Position numbers and translations under genes: made by a program | The notes under the pieces: model-generated | What the model saw: the letters and a program-made list of their open reading frames with translations, nothing else | The model's database searches: none | What the model was told of the DNA's origin: nothing | Assembly (NCBI GenBank): GCA_030549175.1 | Contig: JAUKUA010000001.1 | Span: forward strand, 434,001-498,000 | Origin: Lasiosphaeris hirsuta | Taxonomy: Eukaryota > Ascomycota > Sordariomycetes > Sordariales > Lasiosphaeriaceae | DNA: 64,000 bases | Direction: 5' to 3' | Shown here: positions 45,766 through 56,519 of the stretch, in pieces | How positions within the stretch are numbered: position 1 is the first letter of the stretch | Layout of the letters: the number at the start of each line of letters is the position of its first letter

Positions 45766-48700
45766 TTACCTTTTTATCATTGATCCCCCCCTACGCAGCA
45801 CGCGAACTGCCCGATGCAGTCCCCGGCAGACCGCCGCGTCTGTCATCCCTTCGTCTCGCAGCGTTTCATAAAGCACCCTCGCCACGTCAACGCAATGCTT
45901 GTCCGACACCTCCCAGAGCGTTCCGATTACATGCCGGAAACCAGCGAGCTGAAAAGCACTAACGAGGTGGATTCCCTCGTCGGCCAGTTTCACCGCCTCA
46001 TTAGCTCCAGTTGAACAGGCGGAGAGATAGGCGAGGAACGGAGGGTTTTCCTGTAGTCTGCTCTCACGAAGCTCCCCGGCGGTAAGCGGGTTAGTTTTCC
46101 AGTCTTCGAGGAGCAGGCAGCTTTGTGAAGGCTCCTCCGGGTTTGACTGCCCATGGCCGGCAAAGTGGAATATCCTGCACGACCGTAGGTGTTGGAGCAC
46201 ATCGTCCTTGTGCAGCATCGGTGTGACTGGTCGTAATTGAAGCGAAGGACAGAGTTTCTCTAGCATCTCCACCTCTTCAATAGCGAACGGGAGGATCCTG
46301 TTGGCTGACATATCAGGTGTTTCGCGCATAGCTACCAAGAGAGCGTTGTCCGAAGACGGTTCGGCGGATCTTCGAATAAGGTGTCGGCGTCCGTGTATTA
46401 ACGCCTTGACTGACGACGCGTACGACGACATAACTCTGTCTAGTACGGTCTCGGTGGAACCTTGTACGTATTGTCCTGCAGCATGGAGGGGCAGCTGGCT
46501 GAGGAGTCCCGTAGGAATCCACCACACGCGGGGCCAATTGTTATTAGAGACGGAGCCTTTGAAACCAAGCGCACCAAGAATAGGACGCGCGATAACATCC
46601 CAGAGCCATTCCAGTAAAGGTGTGATATGGAGAGAGCCTGATGCGCGAGATAATCGAAGTTCCTCTGCCCGTTTCTGGACTTCTTCCACTGTTAGGCCAG
46701 GTAATTCTAGCGCCCTGATCCGGTCGCGCTCCACTAGGAACGCATCGCAGCGGTACGAGCTTAAGCTGACGATAATAATTGGGTCTGGATCCGCCGCGGC
46801 CATTATCTCATCTTCAGCTGGTGGAAGAAGAAAGCGGTTAAATCCAGACTGAGTACGAATTCTTGCGACGAGCTCGCCGAATTTCTGGTCTGCTTCACGA
46901 CGCCGCTTTGCTGGGGACTCCCACGAAGACGTAATATCGCTGGAGATGGTAGAAGTCGACCGGTCCAATGGCGAGTCTAACTCGTCTCGAAGAAATATAA
47001 ATTCGTCCGCTAAATGGGGATGCTTCCGCTTGAGATCGGAAATATCCCCGCGCATATCCATCAGAAGACCGGCGATCACGCCGCGACCAAGTTCCAGAAG
47101 CTGCAAAGCGTGAGAGGGATTTTTGCCCGCATTCAGAGCTATAGCGGCTGCCATTGAAGCTAAGCCAGTGGAACCCGCAAGCATGTGCTGCTTGTCGGTA
47201 TGGTTTAGAAACCGCGGGCTTACAGTCGGGAGAAGCTTTATTGCTTTCTCTAGCAGCTGGCTTGATTCGTCCCATTTTCGTTGCGACGTGAGAATTTTGG
47301 CAGCAGCCCGAGCAAGTCGAATGCGTATAGATGGTGGGGCGGTATGACAAGACCAGCCTTTCTTGTACGACGAAAGCCTGCGATTGAAGTCGTCTATCGA
47401 ACCGGTCCGGTCGAATCGCGTGCCAAGCGTGTTTCCAAGGTTGTTTAAGTAGCCAGCTCGGTCGGGGTGGTCTTGAGGTGTGGCGTCTACTGCCATGCTG
47501 GTAACATCAACGGCACGGTTAAGGTCGTTTATCGAACCGGTCCGGCCAAATCGTATACCAAGCCAGCTTCCAAGGTTGCTTAAGTAGCCAGCTCGGTCGG
47601 GGTGGTCTTGAGATGTGGCGTCTACTGCTATGTTAGTAACATCGACGGCACGGTTGAGGTCGTCTATCGAACCGGTCCGGTCAAATCGCGTGCCAAGCCA
47701 GTTTCCAAGGTTGCTCAACCGGCCAGCTCGGTCGGGGTGGTCTTGAGGTGTGGCGTCTACTGCCATGTTGGTAACATCGACGGCACGGTTGAGGTCGTCT
47801 ATCGAACCGGTCCGGTCGAATCGTGTGCCAAGCCTGATTCCAAAGTTGTTTAAGTAGCTAGCTCGGTCGGGGTGGTCTTGAGGTGTGGCGTCTACTGCCA
47901 TGTTGGTAACATCGACGGCACGGTTGAGGTCGTCTATCGAACCGGTCCGGCCAAATCGTATGCCAAGCTTGTTTCCAAGGTTGTTTAAGTAGCTAGCTCG
48001 GTCGGGGTGGTCTTGAGGTATGGCGTCTACTACCATGTTGGTAACATCGACGGTACGGTTGAGGTCGTCTATCGAACCGGTCCGGTCGAATCGCGTACCA
48101 AGCCAGTTTCCAAGGTTGCTCAACCGGCCAGCTCGGTCGGGGTGGTCTTGAGGTGTGAAGTCTACTGCTATGCTGGTAACATCGACGGCACGGTTGAGGT
48201 CGTCTATCGAACCGGTCCGGTCGAATCGCATGCCAAGCCTGATTCCAAAGTTGTTTAAGTAGCTAGCTCGGTCGGGGTGGTCTTGAGGTGTGGCGTCTAC
48301 TGCCATGCTGGTAACATCGACGGCACGGTTGAGGTCGTCTATCGAACCGGTCCGGCCAAATCGTATGCCAAGCTTGTTTCCAAGGTTGTTTAAGTAGCTA
48401 GCTCGGTCGGGGTGGTCTTGAGGTATGGCGTCTACTACCATGTTGGTAACATCGACGGTACGGTTGAGGTCGTCTATCGAACCGGTCCGGTCGAATCGCG
48501 TACCAAGCCAGTTTCCAAGGTTGCTCAACCGGCCAGCTCGGTTGGGGTGGTCTTGAGGTGTGAAGTCTACTGCTATGCTGGTAACATCGACGGCACGGTT
48601 GAGGTCGTCTATCGAACCGGTCCGGTCGAATCGCGTGCCAAGCCTGATTCCAAAGTTGTTTAAGTAGCTAGCTCGGTCGGGGTGGTCTTGAGGTGTGGCG

Positions 48701-49618
48701 TCTACTGCCATGCTGGTAACATCGACGGCACGGTTGAGGTCGTCTATCGAACCGGTCCGGCCAAATCGTGTGCCAAGCCTGTTTCCAAGGTTGTTTAAGT
48801 AGCCAGCTCGGTCGGGGTGGTCTTGAGGTGTGGCGTCTACTGCCATGCTGGTAACATCGACGGCACGGTTGAGGTCGTCTATCGAACCTGCCCGCTTGAA
48901 CTGCATACTAAGCATCGCCCCCAGGTTACTTAACATGCCAGGTTCGATATATGCTCCTCCACGCTCTAATCCCTGTTCCATAATCCTAACGGCCTCTTTC
49001 AAATCTTCGAAATGGCCGGTTTGCTGGTAACTTCCCGCTAGTCTTGCCGCTTGATTACTCAAATGACGTATTTGGATGCCGATTTCGTCAACTGCTGGCT
49101 CTTGGTCTATTCTTTGGCTAACACTTATCGTCAGGTTAGCAGCTCGCCGTCTCCAGTATATCATTACCGTCTGACGATATTAAGCGCTCACAAGCAAAAG
49201 TTATGCGGGAAGCACCGTAGCGATTCTGCCTAGAAAGATGTAGGGAAATTACAACTTACTCATCTCCCAGATTCGTAGCCTCAATGTCCTCTAGGGTAGA
49301 CCTAATTTGGTACTCCCAAGCCGATATCATGTCAAGAATGTGAATTCGCCGGGTGCGATCCGAGTGGTCTATAGGCGTAACTGCAACCCATCCCGCTGCT
49401 TGCTGAACAGCTCGTTCGAGGTGTCCCATTGAGCCTGACTTCTTGAAGACGAGGAAGCAGGTGTAGATGTATAATTCAATCTGGTAATCGTCCGTAGGAT
49501 CTTCTTGCGACTCTGCAAAAGAACGAAGATCTTCGTTGTCCATGTCGTTGAGGAGAGAGGCCATGTCGGCCTCAACGTTGAACGGCTCCATGTCGGCCAT
49601 GTGATGGTTGGCTGCCAT
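45766..49618 (-). CDS. TPR-CHAT cysteine protease
   Basis: Exon 1 (49618-49260; ATG in accATGG context) and exon 2 (49123-45766), joined across a 136-bp intron with a ctaac branch site, give 1238 residues. A second AG 6 bp further on is also in frame. Residues 1-~200 are helical and TPR-like (QTGHFEDLKEAVRIMEQGLE). Then come eleven 45-residue TPR-type repeats (TGSIDDLNRAVDVTSMAVDA...), a twelfth partial one, a helical linker, and a C-terminal CHAT domain. The catalytic dyad is H1110 in FHFAGHGQS and C1156 in YLSACSTGA; WWIPTGLLSQLPLHAAG is also typical. CHAT is a clan CD, caspase-related protease; with TPR sensors it is typical of conflict and cell-death proteins. Its target is unknown. It diverges from a caspase-like gene. 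Confidence 0.93.
47395..48890. repeat. 135-bp coding tandem array inside the CHAT gene
   Basis: Eleven units of 135 bp (45 codons) plus a partial one. Units also form a higher-order 405-bp block: 47881-48285 and 48286-48690 differ at only three positions that I can see. Confidence 0.95.
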
Positions 49619-50639
49619 GGTTGTCGGATGGTCTGAGACCGTTTGCAGGACTGCGGTATTGCAAATTGTTTGCGGTAGCAAGATAGTTAATAACAGATTC
49701 TGGAAGTTGGTAAGGCGTAAACGGATGGAGCTGTCGCGCTCGGGAGGATGTGGTACTGGCAACTCATCTGGTCTGCCTTGCGTTAGGGCTCTCCGGTATT
49801 AAAGTTGGGCAATGACTCGAATACGCCTCGCTAGTTGCAGAAAGCTAGCATCTGGCTAAGCTCGCCATACCGATCTCGCATTCCAGATGGTCCTCCGTCC
49901 TCCACACCGCTTTTCCCTTTCATCCCCTACAAGCGACATGACCAGTTGCCCTGCGCTAAGCCTCACCTGAAACAATGTAGGACTAGGTCTCCGTAGGCGA
50001 AAACGAGGCTTTCGGGAGCCTTACCTGACCGCTGGCCACTAAAGGCCCGCTGCTCTGTACTACCTCAACTGCTCCAGCAGTCGCGCCCAGCCGACTAAAG
50101 TCTGCCTTAGTTACGGCAAGGCCCAGCCACGTCAGCAGATCAAGCATCACATAACTCCAGGGAAACTCGTTACTGGTGTTACGGTACAGTACTTGGTCCA
50201 GGAATGCTTCGTTTAGAGGCGAACACATCCAGCTGTCGCAGAGGCTGTAGCGCATGAGCGGTCTGCTCCGCGCCTTGCGAAGGCGGGCGTGGGCGAGGGG
50301 CCATGCATCTTGGCCGCGTGTGGTAGGCAGGCATCGTTTGACCGCCGCGGGGGATGTGTTACACTGCATATGCCAAAGGTCCGCACCCCGTTGGATTGGG
50401 TTTTCAGGCCCAGGTTGATAGGTCTGGCTACCACCAATGGGATGGCATCGTCAGCCCTGTTTCCATGGTTCATCTAATTGGCCAGTTGGCCCTTCGGCCA
50501 TCCCCGTCTGCCACAACCATGCGCTCATATGAGGCGGCGGGTTTCTCAAGCACGGGCTTTGGATATCCTCGTGCCCTAAGTGCAGCATCCGTTACCTGCC
50601 CTCTTCAGAGTTCTTCCGGCGTCATCCATCATTGTCATC
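49619..50639. promoter_or_regulatory. Shared upstream region of the TPR-CHAT and caspase-like genes
   Basis: 1,021 bp between two divergent start codons. It should contain both promoters. A minus-strand ORF (49983-50369) is open but without recognisable content; I do not call it a gene. No specific regulatory motif is claimed. Confidence 0.5.
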
Positions 50640-52658
50640 ATGGCTAGCGGAGGTAGTGTCGCCCCGGCACACTGGGCGGTTTTGATCGGGATTGATTTCT
50701 ATGCGAGAGAGCGATGCCTTCAAGGCAGCGTGCGGGACGTTGAGACGGTCAAACAGTATCTAGAGGCAGGATCTGCGCCTGTGGATATTACCATCCTCAC
50801 TGCAACGACGCCTTCGGACCCTAGCTCTCGCCGTCCAGCTGAGGAGCCCGCCCTCTGGCCCACACGCACCAACGTTATTGCAAAGCTGAAGAGAGTCTTG
50901 GAGAAGGCGAAGGGAGGGGATTTCGTATATATTCACTACTCTGGCCACGGAACGCGGAGGAAAGGCCGGCAATGCACTCATCCGGCCGGGAACCTGGCTT
51001 TTGTTCTCTTCGATGATGAATACGGCAGCAGCTACCTCATGGGCGAAGAGCTAGCCAAGTGCCTCTGGAAGATGGTGGAACAAAAGCTCCAAGTTACCCT
51101 CGTCCTTGACTGTTGCCACTCGGGAAGTGTCCTCCGCGCCGGCAGGGTACGTGGCGCTGACATCCGGGCCATCAACTACGATCCCGCCATCGACGCAACA
51201 CTGTCACGGGATCCACACCCATTTGGTCTTGGTCCGGACAGCGCCCTACGCGACGCCCAGATGTCGCTGGAGCGATGGCTCTTCAGCCCCAATCGGGATG
51301 GGTATACGATCCTCGCGGCCTGCGGCCCGCACGAGAGGGCATGGGAGCTCCAAACCGAAGAGGGGGGGGAGCGAAGAGGAGCACTCAGCTATTTCCTCGT
51401 CAAGGCTCTCAGCGCTCTGAGGAGGAGCGGCGTGGCGCTTACGCACTACTCCCTGCACCAGCATCTTCACGCGAGGTTCCACGCATCCTGGCCGCAGCAA
51501 ACCCCGATGCGCTACGGCAACCAAGACCTTTTGTTCTTCGGGGGGCTCGGCATCGCTCCGAGCGTAGGCTTCACCCCCGTATACAGAGCAGATGGCGCCC
51601 GCCTCTACCTGAGCGCGGGGGAGGCGCACGGCGTGCACCAGGGCGACGAGTATCTCGCCTATCCGTTCGACTCACCCGAGGATGGCACTACTGGTGGAAT
51701 ATCGGTACTGCTAAGAGTCGAGACTGTTGGCTGCCTCACTTCGGATGTGGTGGGGGCCGAAGAGACGATAGCAGCGGTGGCCCAGATCCGGACGGGCTGG
51801 AAGGCGAGGCCGGTGACGCAGCTCTCGTCCCGCAAGACTTGGGTGCGCCTCACGGCGAGCGCCCTATCCCAGCTCCAGTGGACAGAGGCCGTAAGACAGC
51901 AGCAGCGTTTTCTGCACCTCTGCACCGAGGACGAGGAGGAGGAGCCGTGCATCTTCCACGTCGCGCTCAACGAGCACAACGAGTACGAGATCCTGGACGG
52001 ATCGCTCGAGAGAATCGCCAGCTTGCGAGCCATATCGCCAGATATGCCTGGGGCATCCGACCGCGTCATGGACACCTTGCAGCACATGGCAACCTTCAAA
52101 TTCTTTGAAGGAATCGAGAACCGGAAGCCCGACGCCTCTTTCGCGGGCTCATTTGACCTCTTCCCCCTCGACGAAACCGGAGCTTCCGTCATTTCCGAGG
52201 TCAAGCACGGCGGCACGTGGGGGTTTAGAGTCGAGAACCGCGGAGACCGGCCACTGTACCTGGCCATATTCAACTTTACGCCGTCCTGGCAGATTGCTAA
52301 CCTCGTGTCGCAGGCAGGCGGTGACAGCGCCTTGGTTGTGCAGCCTAAAGACGAACATGGCGCCGGCAAGGAGGAGATACGGCTGACGATGGAAGTGCCG
52401 GAGCCGTTTCAGGAGGTTCCAAGGCGATGCGAGGACATTGTAAAGGTATTCATCACCAGCAAGCAGACCTCCTTTCCGTCCATGATCTTGCCCAAGCTTT
52501 CCCTCCATGACGGGTCTCCTCCTGGTGGAGCAACTCGTGGGAACGACGATCAACTGCTCCAGTTCCTTTCGGAACTGACGACGCCTTTTCGGGGCCAGGA
52601 TCACGCGCCTACGCAGTGGGTCAGTCGGAACTTCATCATAAGCACCGCCATGGAGTGA
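50640..52658 (+). CDS. Caspase-like (peptidase C14) protease
   Basis: Single exon, 672 residues, from the ATG at 50640 (atcATGGCT). Residues 10-~310 form the p20-like fold: WAVLIGIDFYARERCLQGSVRDV, H103 in YIHYSGHGTR and C159 in LVLDCCHSGS, the metacaspase-type His-Cys dyad, followed by YTILAACGPHE and GALSYFLVKAL. The C-terminal ~350 residues, beta-rich with an acidic stretch (EDEEEEP), have no recognised domain; such tails are usual in fungal caspase-domain proteins outside the canonical metacaspases. No Q/P-rich N-terminal prodomain is present. Cleavage after Arg/Lys is expected for metacaspases but not provable here. Likely cytosolic, in regulated proteolysis or death. Divergent neighbour: TPR-CHAT protease. 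Confidence 0.92.
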   Translation: MASGGSVAPAHWAVLIGIDFYARERCLQGSVRDVETVKQYLEAGSAPVDITILTATTPSDPSSRRPAEEPALWPTRTNVIAKLKRVLEKAKGGDFVYIHYSGHGTRRKGRQCTHPAGNLAFVLFDDEYGSSYLMGEELAKCLWKMVEQKLQVTLVLDCCHSGSVLRAGRVRGADIRAINYDPAIDATLSRDPHPFGLGPDSALRDAQMSLERWLFSPNRDGYTILAACGPHERAWELQTEEGGERRGALSYFLVKALSALRRSGVALTHYSLHQHLHARFHASWPQQTPMRYGNQDLLFFGGLGIAPSVGFTPVYRADGARLYLSAGEAHGVHQGDEYLAYPFDSPEDGTTGGISVLLRVETVGCLTSDVVGAEETIAAVAQIRTGWKARPVTQLSSRKTWVRLTASALSQLQWTEAVRQQQRFLHLCTEDEEEEPCIFHVALNEHNEYEILDGSLERIASLRAISPDMPGASDRVMDTLQHMATFKFFEGIENRKPDASFAGSFDLFPLDETGASVISEVKHGGTWGFRVENRGDRPLYLAIFNFTPSWQIANLVSQAGGDSALVVQPKDEHGAGKEEIRLTMEVPEPFQEVPRRCEDIVKVFITSKQTSFPSMILPKLSLHDGSPPGGATRGNDDQLLQFLSELTTPFRGQDHAPTQWVSRNFIISTAME

Positions 52659-52749
52659 AGTGGGACATTTGGGGGAGTGAAGCCACACGGTGGTGTGTGG
52701 TCTGAATTGCTGGTCGTTCTGTGGGAGAAAGGTGTGCGCCGACAAGGAA

Positions 52750-53066
52750 AAGAGGTGTGTGGGTGTGGTGTGGCCTGCGGCCGTAAGGTCATCCCCGCTA
52801 CCGCACCCGCAACAGAATAAAAGGGAAGGTGTCAAAAGAAAGGAGGTTCTGGCCGTAGGCCAGATCACCGTCAAGGCAAGGAGATTCGGTCAACTGAGCT
52901 GAACCGAGTGGAGGCCGTAAGACCAAGCCAATAATTGCCACCCTTGTTGCCACCACACAAATCTATAATAGAGGCTCTCTGGCGAATCCAGAGAGCCACA
53001 GACAAAGTTCTATAAGTATTTCAATCAATCAATTGCAGCCGAATCCAAGGTGCCGTGTTTCTGACA
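52750..53066. repeat. LTR-like sequence with a 10-bp hairpin
   Basis: It begins near TGTGTGGG and ends near TTTCTGACA, with a TATAA-type box, then a perfect inverted repeat (52973-52982 with 52988-52997, 5-base loop) and a tract reading caatcaatcaattg, the style of fungal LTR leaders. There is no second copy in the window and no target duplication, so this is tentative. Confidence 0.35.
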
Positions 53067-53151
53067 GGAGGCCATCCTCACGAGCCTCCGATCCCCCCCT
53101 CATCACTCAAAGGACATGCTAGCCTCTCGAGCTCGACACTTGCTAGCTTAA

Positions 53152-53445
53152 CTAGAAATCATCATAATAAAAATCCAGTTCTTCTTCCTTCCGCCAGCGA
53201 TCACCCTCAACCGAGCGCTTGTCCTTATCGCAGAGCTTGTAGCGCCCATTCTCCACGGCAGCCACCGTGTAGGGTCCTGCCCGAGTCGACGTGCCAGGGA
53301 CGAGCACCCAAACCTGGTCAGCTGGGCGGAACTTTGCTTTCTAGCGACCGTTAGCCACGTTGGACGCAACGCGAAAAGGCGTGCTTGCATTCGCGTATGG
53401 AAAGATGGGGCGATCGCCATCTTCGCAGAAAGAGAATCTAGGCAT
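53152..53445 (-). pseudogene. Small conserved fungal ORF with one in-frame TAG
   Basis: From ATG 53445 to TAG 53152 there are 97 codons interrupted only by a TAG at 53343-53341. The second half has a compact, SH3-like or integrase-C-terminal-like pattern: FRPADQVWVLVPGTSTRAGPY, then VENGRYKLCDKDKRSV and an acidic end. Similar short proteins recur in fungal genomes, and the pattern also resembles retroelement integrase tails. The single stop replaces what is probably a Gln. Could be a retroelement fragment next to the LTR-like sequence. Confidence 0.45.
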
Positions 53446-53539
53446 TTTATTTTAGCATCCTACGGAAAGAATGCCCAACGCCTCAGATGCTAAGGCGCCT
53501 TACTTGTCATTCGGGTCCATGTTGTCGGTCTCTCGCAAA

Positions 53540-53725
53540 GATAGATTCTAGCAGTTGTAGTCGGGAGTTGCAAGTCAACGTGGTTGGGCCTGGTCCCTAC
53601 TTATCTTTCACTGCAGCTCGCAAAAACGGATTTTTGCAGTTGTGGCCGGAGTTGCAAGTCAAAGTGGTTGCTTGATTGGCTGGTTGGACTTGGCTCTTAC
53701 TCGTCTTTCGCCGCAGCTCTTTCCT
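53540..53725. repeat. Imperfect direct duplication, ~85 bp units
   Basis: Two units (about 53547-53630 and 53635-53722) share gcagttgt, ggagttgcaagtcaa, gtggttg and a ctta-tc-tctttc-gcagctc ending. No gene. Confidence 0.6.
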
Positions 53726-54061
53726 CCAGCTGCCTCGGGCACTAGTTCCCCTCACCCTCTCCCTCCCAGCAATAGCTAATCAATTCGCGCAACGTAATTT
53801 CGCCTCGGCATGGCGCGCTGGCAGTCCGCCCAATGTGCTGGCAAACTTTTGCGGCACTGCGCCGACATAATGTCTTTGCTCCGCCACTCCCCCCTCAACC
53901 TATTCGAACTTTTGACGCACCAAAATGTAAAAGATGGCGCACCCGGAAGCCGATGTCGAACTGGGGCAGTGCAGCGACCTTTCCTCTACAGGCAGCTCGA
54001 GAGCCATACGCGGCACTTTTCGGAAAAAAGATGATGGGAGGCAGCAGGTGCAGAGTACGGC

Positions 54062-55124
54062 ATGACGGACTGTTAGCACGATTGACCTGACGCTGACACG
54101 ACTCAGTCGAAGACTACCCGCTCGGATACCCTCGATTCTCGGCGCTTATTGCGTCACACGATTCATTGCATCTCTGCCGCCGGTTTTCCAACCTGCGGGC
54201 GCGGCTGCTCCTGCTCAAGCAAGACAGACTCGCGCTGCTGGAGAAGCGACTGGAGAAGATCGACCGGGAAGAGGTCGTCTTGCTGTCCCTGGGAAGCAGC
54301 CGGGACGATACTAACCCCGAGAGGATCTCGGTTCTCGCAGAGATCGACGCGGCCTTGGCCGACTACGGTACGTCCGCGGTGGCTGTCGGCCCTCGAGCAA
54401 GCAATAACAGCGGCACAGACGCATTGCTAGAGAGGAACCATCGGATCCTCGGCCTAGAAGATGCATCGCACAGAGACGTGGCGAACCTGCAGAACTGGGT
54501 AGACGGCAACGGGTGCATAGCCCGGCAGGAGACGGCATACCTCGCACGAGCCAAAGATCTTGTCAGCGTAGCGTCCCCGGATGACGGCGCCACGGCGTGG
54601 TTGGTGGTTTTGGTGCAGGGCTGTTGGGCCTATGTCTACAGCCGTATCGGCCAGGTGCGAAACCCCATCTGTTATCGTTACGGCAAGAATGTTAAAACGT
54701 GGCCAAGCAGTCTCAGCTCAACGCCTCGCGAGACCCAAACGTGCATATATATCCCCGGTCATCTACGACGCGGGTCGCTAGGATGCTGATGACGCCGTTT
54801 GTCGTTTTCCTGCTCATGGCTCCTGTTATCACCTGCAACCTGATCAGCAGCTTGACAGCTAGGCTAGGTGTTATTGTGGCCGCTACCACTGGATTCGTCG
54901 CAGTATTATCCGGCTTGACCAGAGCAAGAACTGTCGAGCTGGTCGTAGCAGGCGCAACGTAAGCATACTCTCACGCTTCCAGATTGACAAGACCACAGCT
55001 GAATGTTGCCATGAACTACAGCTACTCAACAGTCCTGATCGTTTTTATTTCAAGCACAGATGGCTCCAGAAATGAAACGAGCAGTGTCATTTTGCGCCCA
55101 TCTGGCATGCCACCGCAACTATGA
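54062..55124 (+). CDS. DUF6594 membrane protein
   Basis: Exons 54107-54654, 54708-54958 and 55022-55124 are well supported (introns of 53 and 63 bp) and give the family pattern: YPLGYPRFSALIASH, RRFSNLRARLLLLKQDRLALLEKRLEKID, HRDVANLQNWVDGNGC, DLVSVASPDDGATAW. Three C-terminal helices follow (MTPFVVFLLMAPVITC, ARLGVIVAATTGFVAVLSGL, YSTVLIVFISST). The N-terminus is less sure: a 10-bp first exon at 54062-54071 with a 35-bp intron would give MTDFEDYPLGY and 303 residues in frame, but that intron is unusually short. DUF6594 proteins are widespread in Pezizomycotina, with a coiled N-half and membrane-anchored tail; function unknown. An in-frame insertion (about ASNNSGTDA) sits mid-protein. Confidence 0.88.
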
Positions 55125-55152
55125 GACTGAGTGATGGCAGTATGAACTGCCC

Positions 55153-55484
55153 CTAGAAAGGAATAGCTACGGCCCGCAGATAGATGGAGCCATCCCCTTT
55201 TGGTGCAATAGGCCCTGTGTCCTGGTTCGCCGGGCTCCTCGCACTCCTCGCACTCCTCGCACCGCGGGTCTCACGCCCTTCCAAACCGCTGCCAAGTACT
55301 TGCCAAAGTTGCCGTGGCCCGTGGTGCTCCATTGGCTTGGCGAACGCCTGCTTTGGCAGGTCAAGGGTGTCGTGACCCCACTCGTTGATGTGTAGGGTTC
55401 CGCCGTCTCTCGAAAAGTACCGAGTAGGACCTTCCAAGCATAGGGGTCCTTCGCACGAGGCTTAAGACGAACCTCCTTAGGCAT
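55153..55484 (-). other. Possible small gene, unresolved
   Basis: ATG 55484 starts MPKEVRLKPRAKDPYAWKVLLGTFRET; another frame continues with GGTLHINEWGHDTLDLPKQAFAKP and ends at 55153 after Ala-Arg-Ser units from a 9-bp DNA repeat. A frameshift or intron could link them. No family; may be chance. Confidence 0.25.
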
Positions 55485-56519
55485 TATATTATTCTAATGC
55501 CTAACCTTTGGCCTGACAGATGTTAGCTACTTACTAGAGTAATAATCATATATTCGTACAGATATATTCTAAAAGCTTCTCACGGCATTCATCCCTTCCC
55601 TACCGTCGTTCCGTGTTACTTTGCCGTATCAACATTTTGTAAGGCGCTATTGCTATAAGATTGTGTAAAGAGCAGCACTTTGAATATACTTTACATACCG
55701 GTTCGCATTTGAACTAATGGTCTCGTCCATTTTTTGTGGCTTTTCCGAGCCGCAGTTTGATGGCCTAAAATCGGTCTCCTTTTCAACGCGAGCCCAGGTG
55801 GTTGATGGGCTGAGATCTGGGCCCAAGTGAAGCGACAGGATGATGTGTTACTCTCACCGCCTGCCTAACTTGCCGTATAAAGGCATCTCCTGAATATCCT
55901 CAGTATCAACGACTAGTACAGTAGGGTTCATGTTCAGCGTCCGGTGATTGACACTGAAATTTTTGAGGAGATGGTCACAGCATGACTAACGCACTATGCG
56001 CCATATCATTACACTGTGTCAAATTCTTATGTTAGCCTTAACAGATCCAAATAAAAGAAAACCGCCTCCGGCATAGCGACCGAGGCGCCTCCGCAGCAGC
56101 CCCGGCGAACGTAGTGAAGACGAAGCCACTGAGGCTACTGTCGGGGCCTGGGAGCGGCAGCGGTAACAATGGAACCTAGATCTCTTGAATTCTGGTGCTG
56201 GGTAATGATTTTTTGCTTCAATTTGTCGAGACGTTTTTTGAAGAAAGGAAGTGCAGTGGAAAGAAAGTTTCCAAGAAAATTGTATTTCAACCTATGCCAG
56301 TGGCAGATCGTTACTCGCAGGGTACATACTTTTCATCCTCCACCAACCCACTTTGTCTCTAGCAGCTGGATATACTTCTCTCTGAACTTCTTTGCCTCGG
56401 TCTCTTGCTCCTTCCACCGCTGTTCCACAAGAACCAGACGACTTCTACCTTCTCGACCTCTTTCTTATGCCGTGCCTCAGCCTCCTTCAGCCTGTCCTCC
56501 AGTCTGTCCTCGAGCTCCC
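55485..56519. other. Intergenic, AT-rich
   Basis: No gene seen; AT-rich from about 55490 to 56060. ORFs at 56169-56780 lie antisense to the zinc-finger reading frame and look like its shadow. Confidence 0.4.

Noticed and set aside
46301..46852. 183-codon plus-strand ORF
   Set aside because: Antisense to the CHAT domain.
47602..48663. Three plus-strand 83-residue ORFs spaced 405 bp apart
   Set aside because: They are antisense shadows of the CHAT repeat array; the spacing simply mirrors the 405-bp higher-order repeat, and the real coding frame with catalytic residues is on the minus strand.
47395..48890. CRISPR-like regularity
   Set aside because: Repeats are contiguous 135-bp coding units without spacers, in a eukaryotic gene.
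49983..50369. 128-codon minus-strand ORF between the CHAT and caspase-like genes
   Set aside because: No recognisable domain, starts from a non-standard context and overlaps another ORF; kept only as part of the intergenic note.
51275..52108. 277-codon ORF in an alternative plus frame
   Set aside because: Shadow of the caspase-like gene; Arg/Gly-rich.
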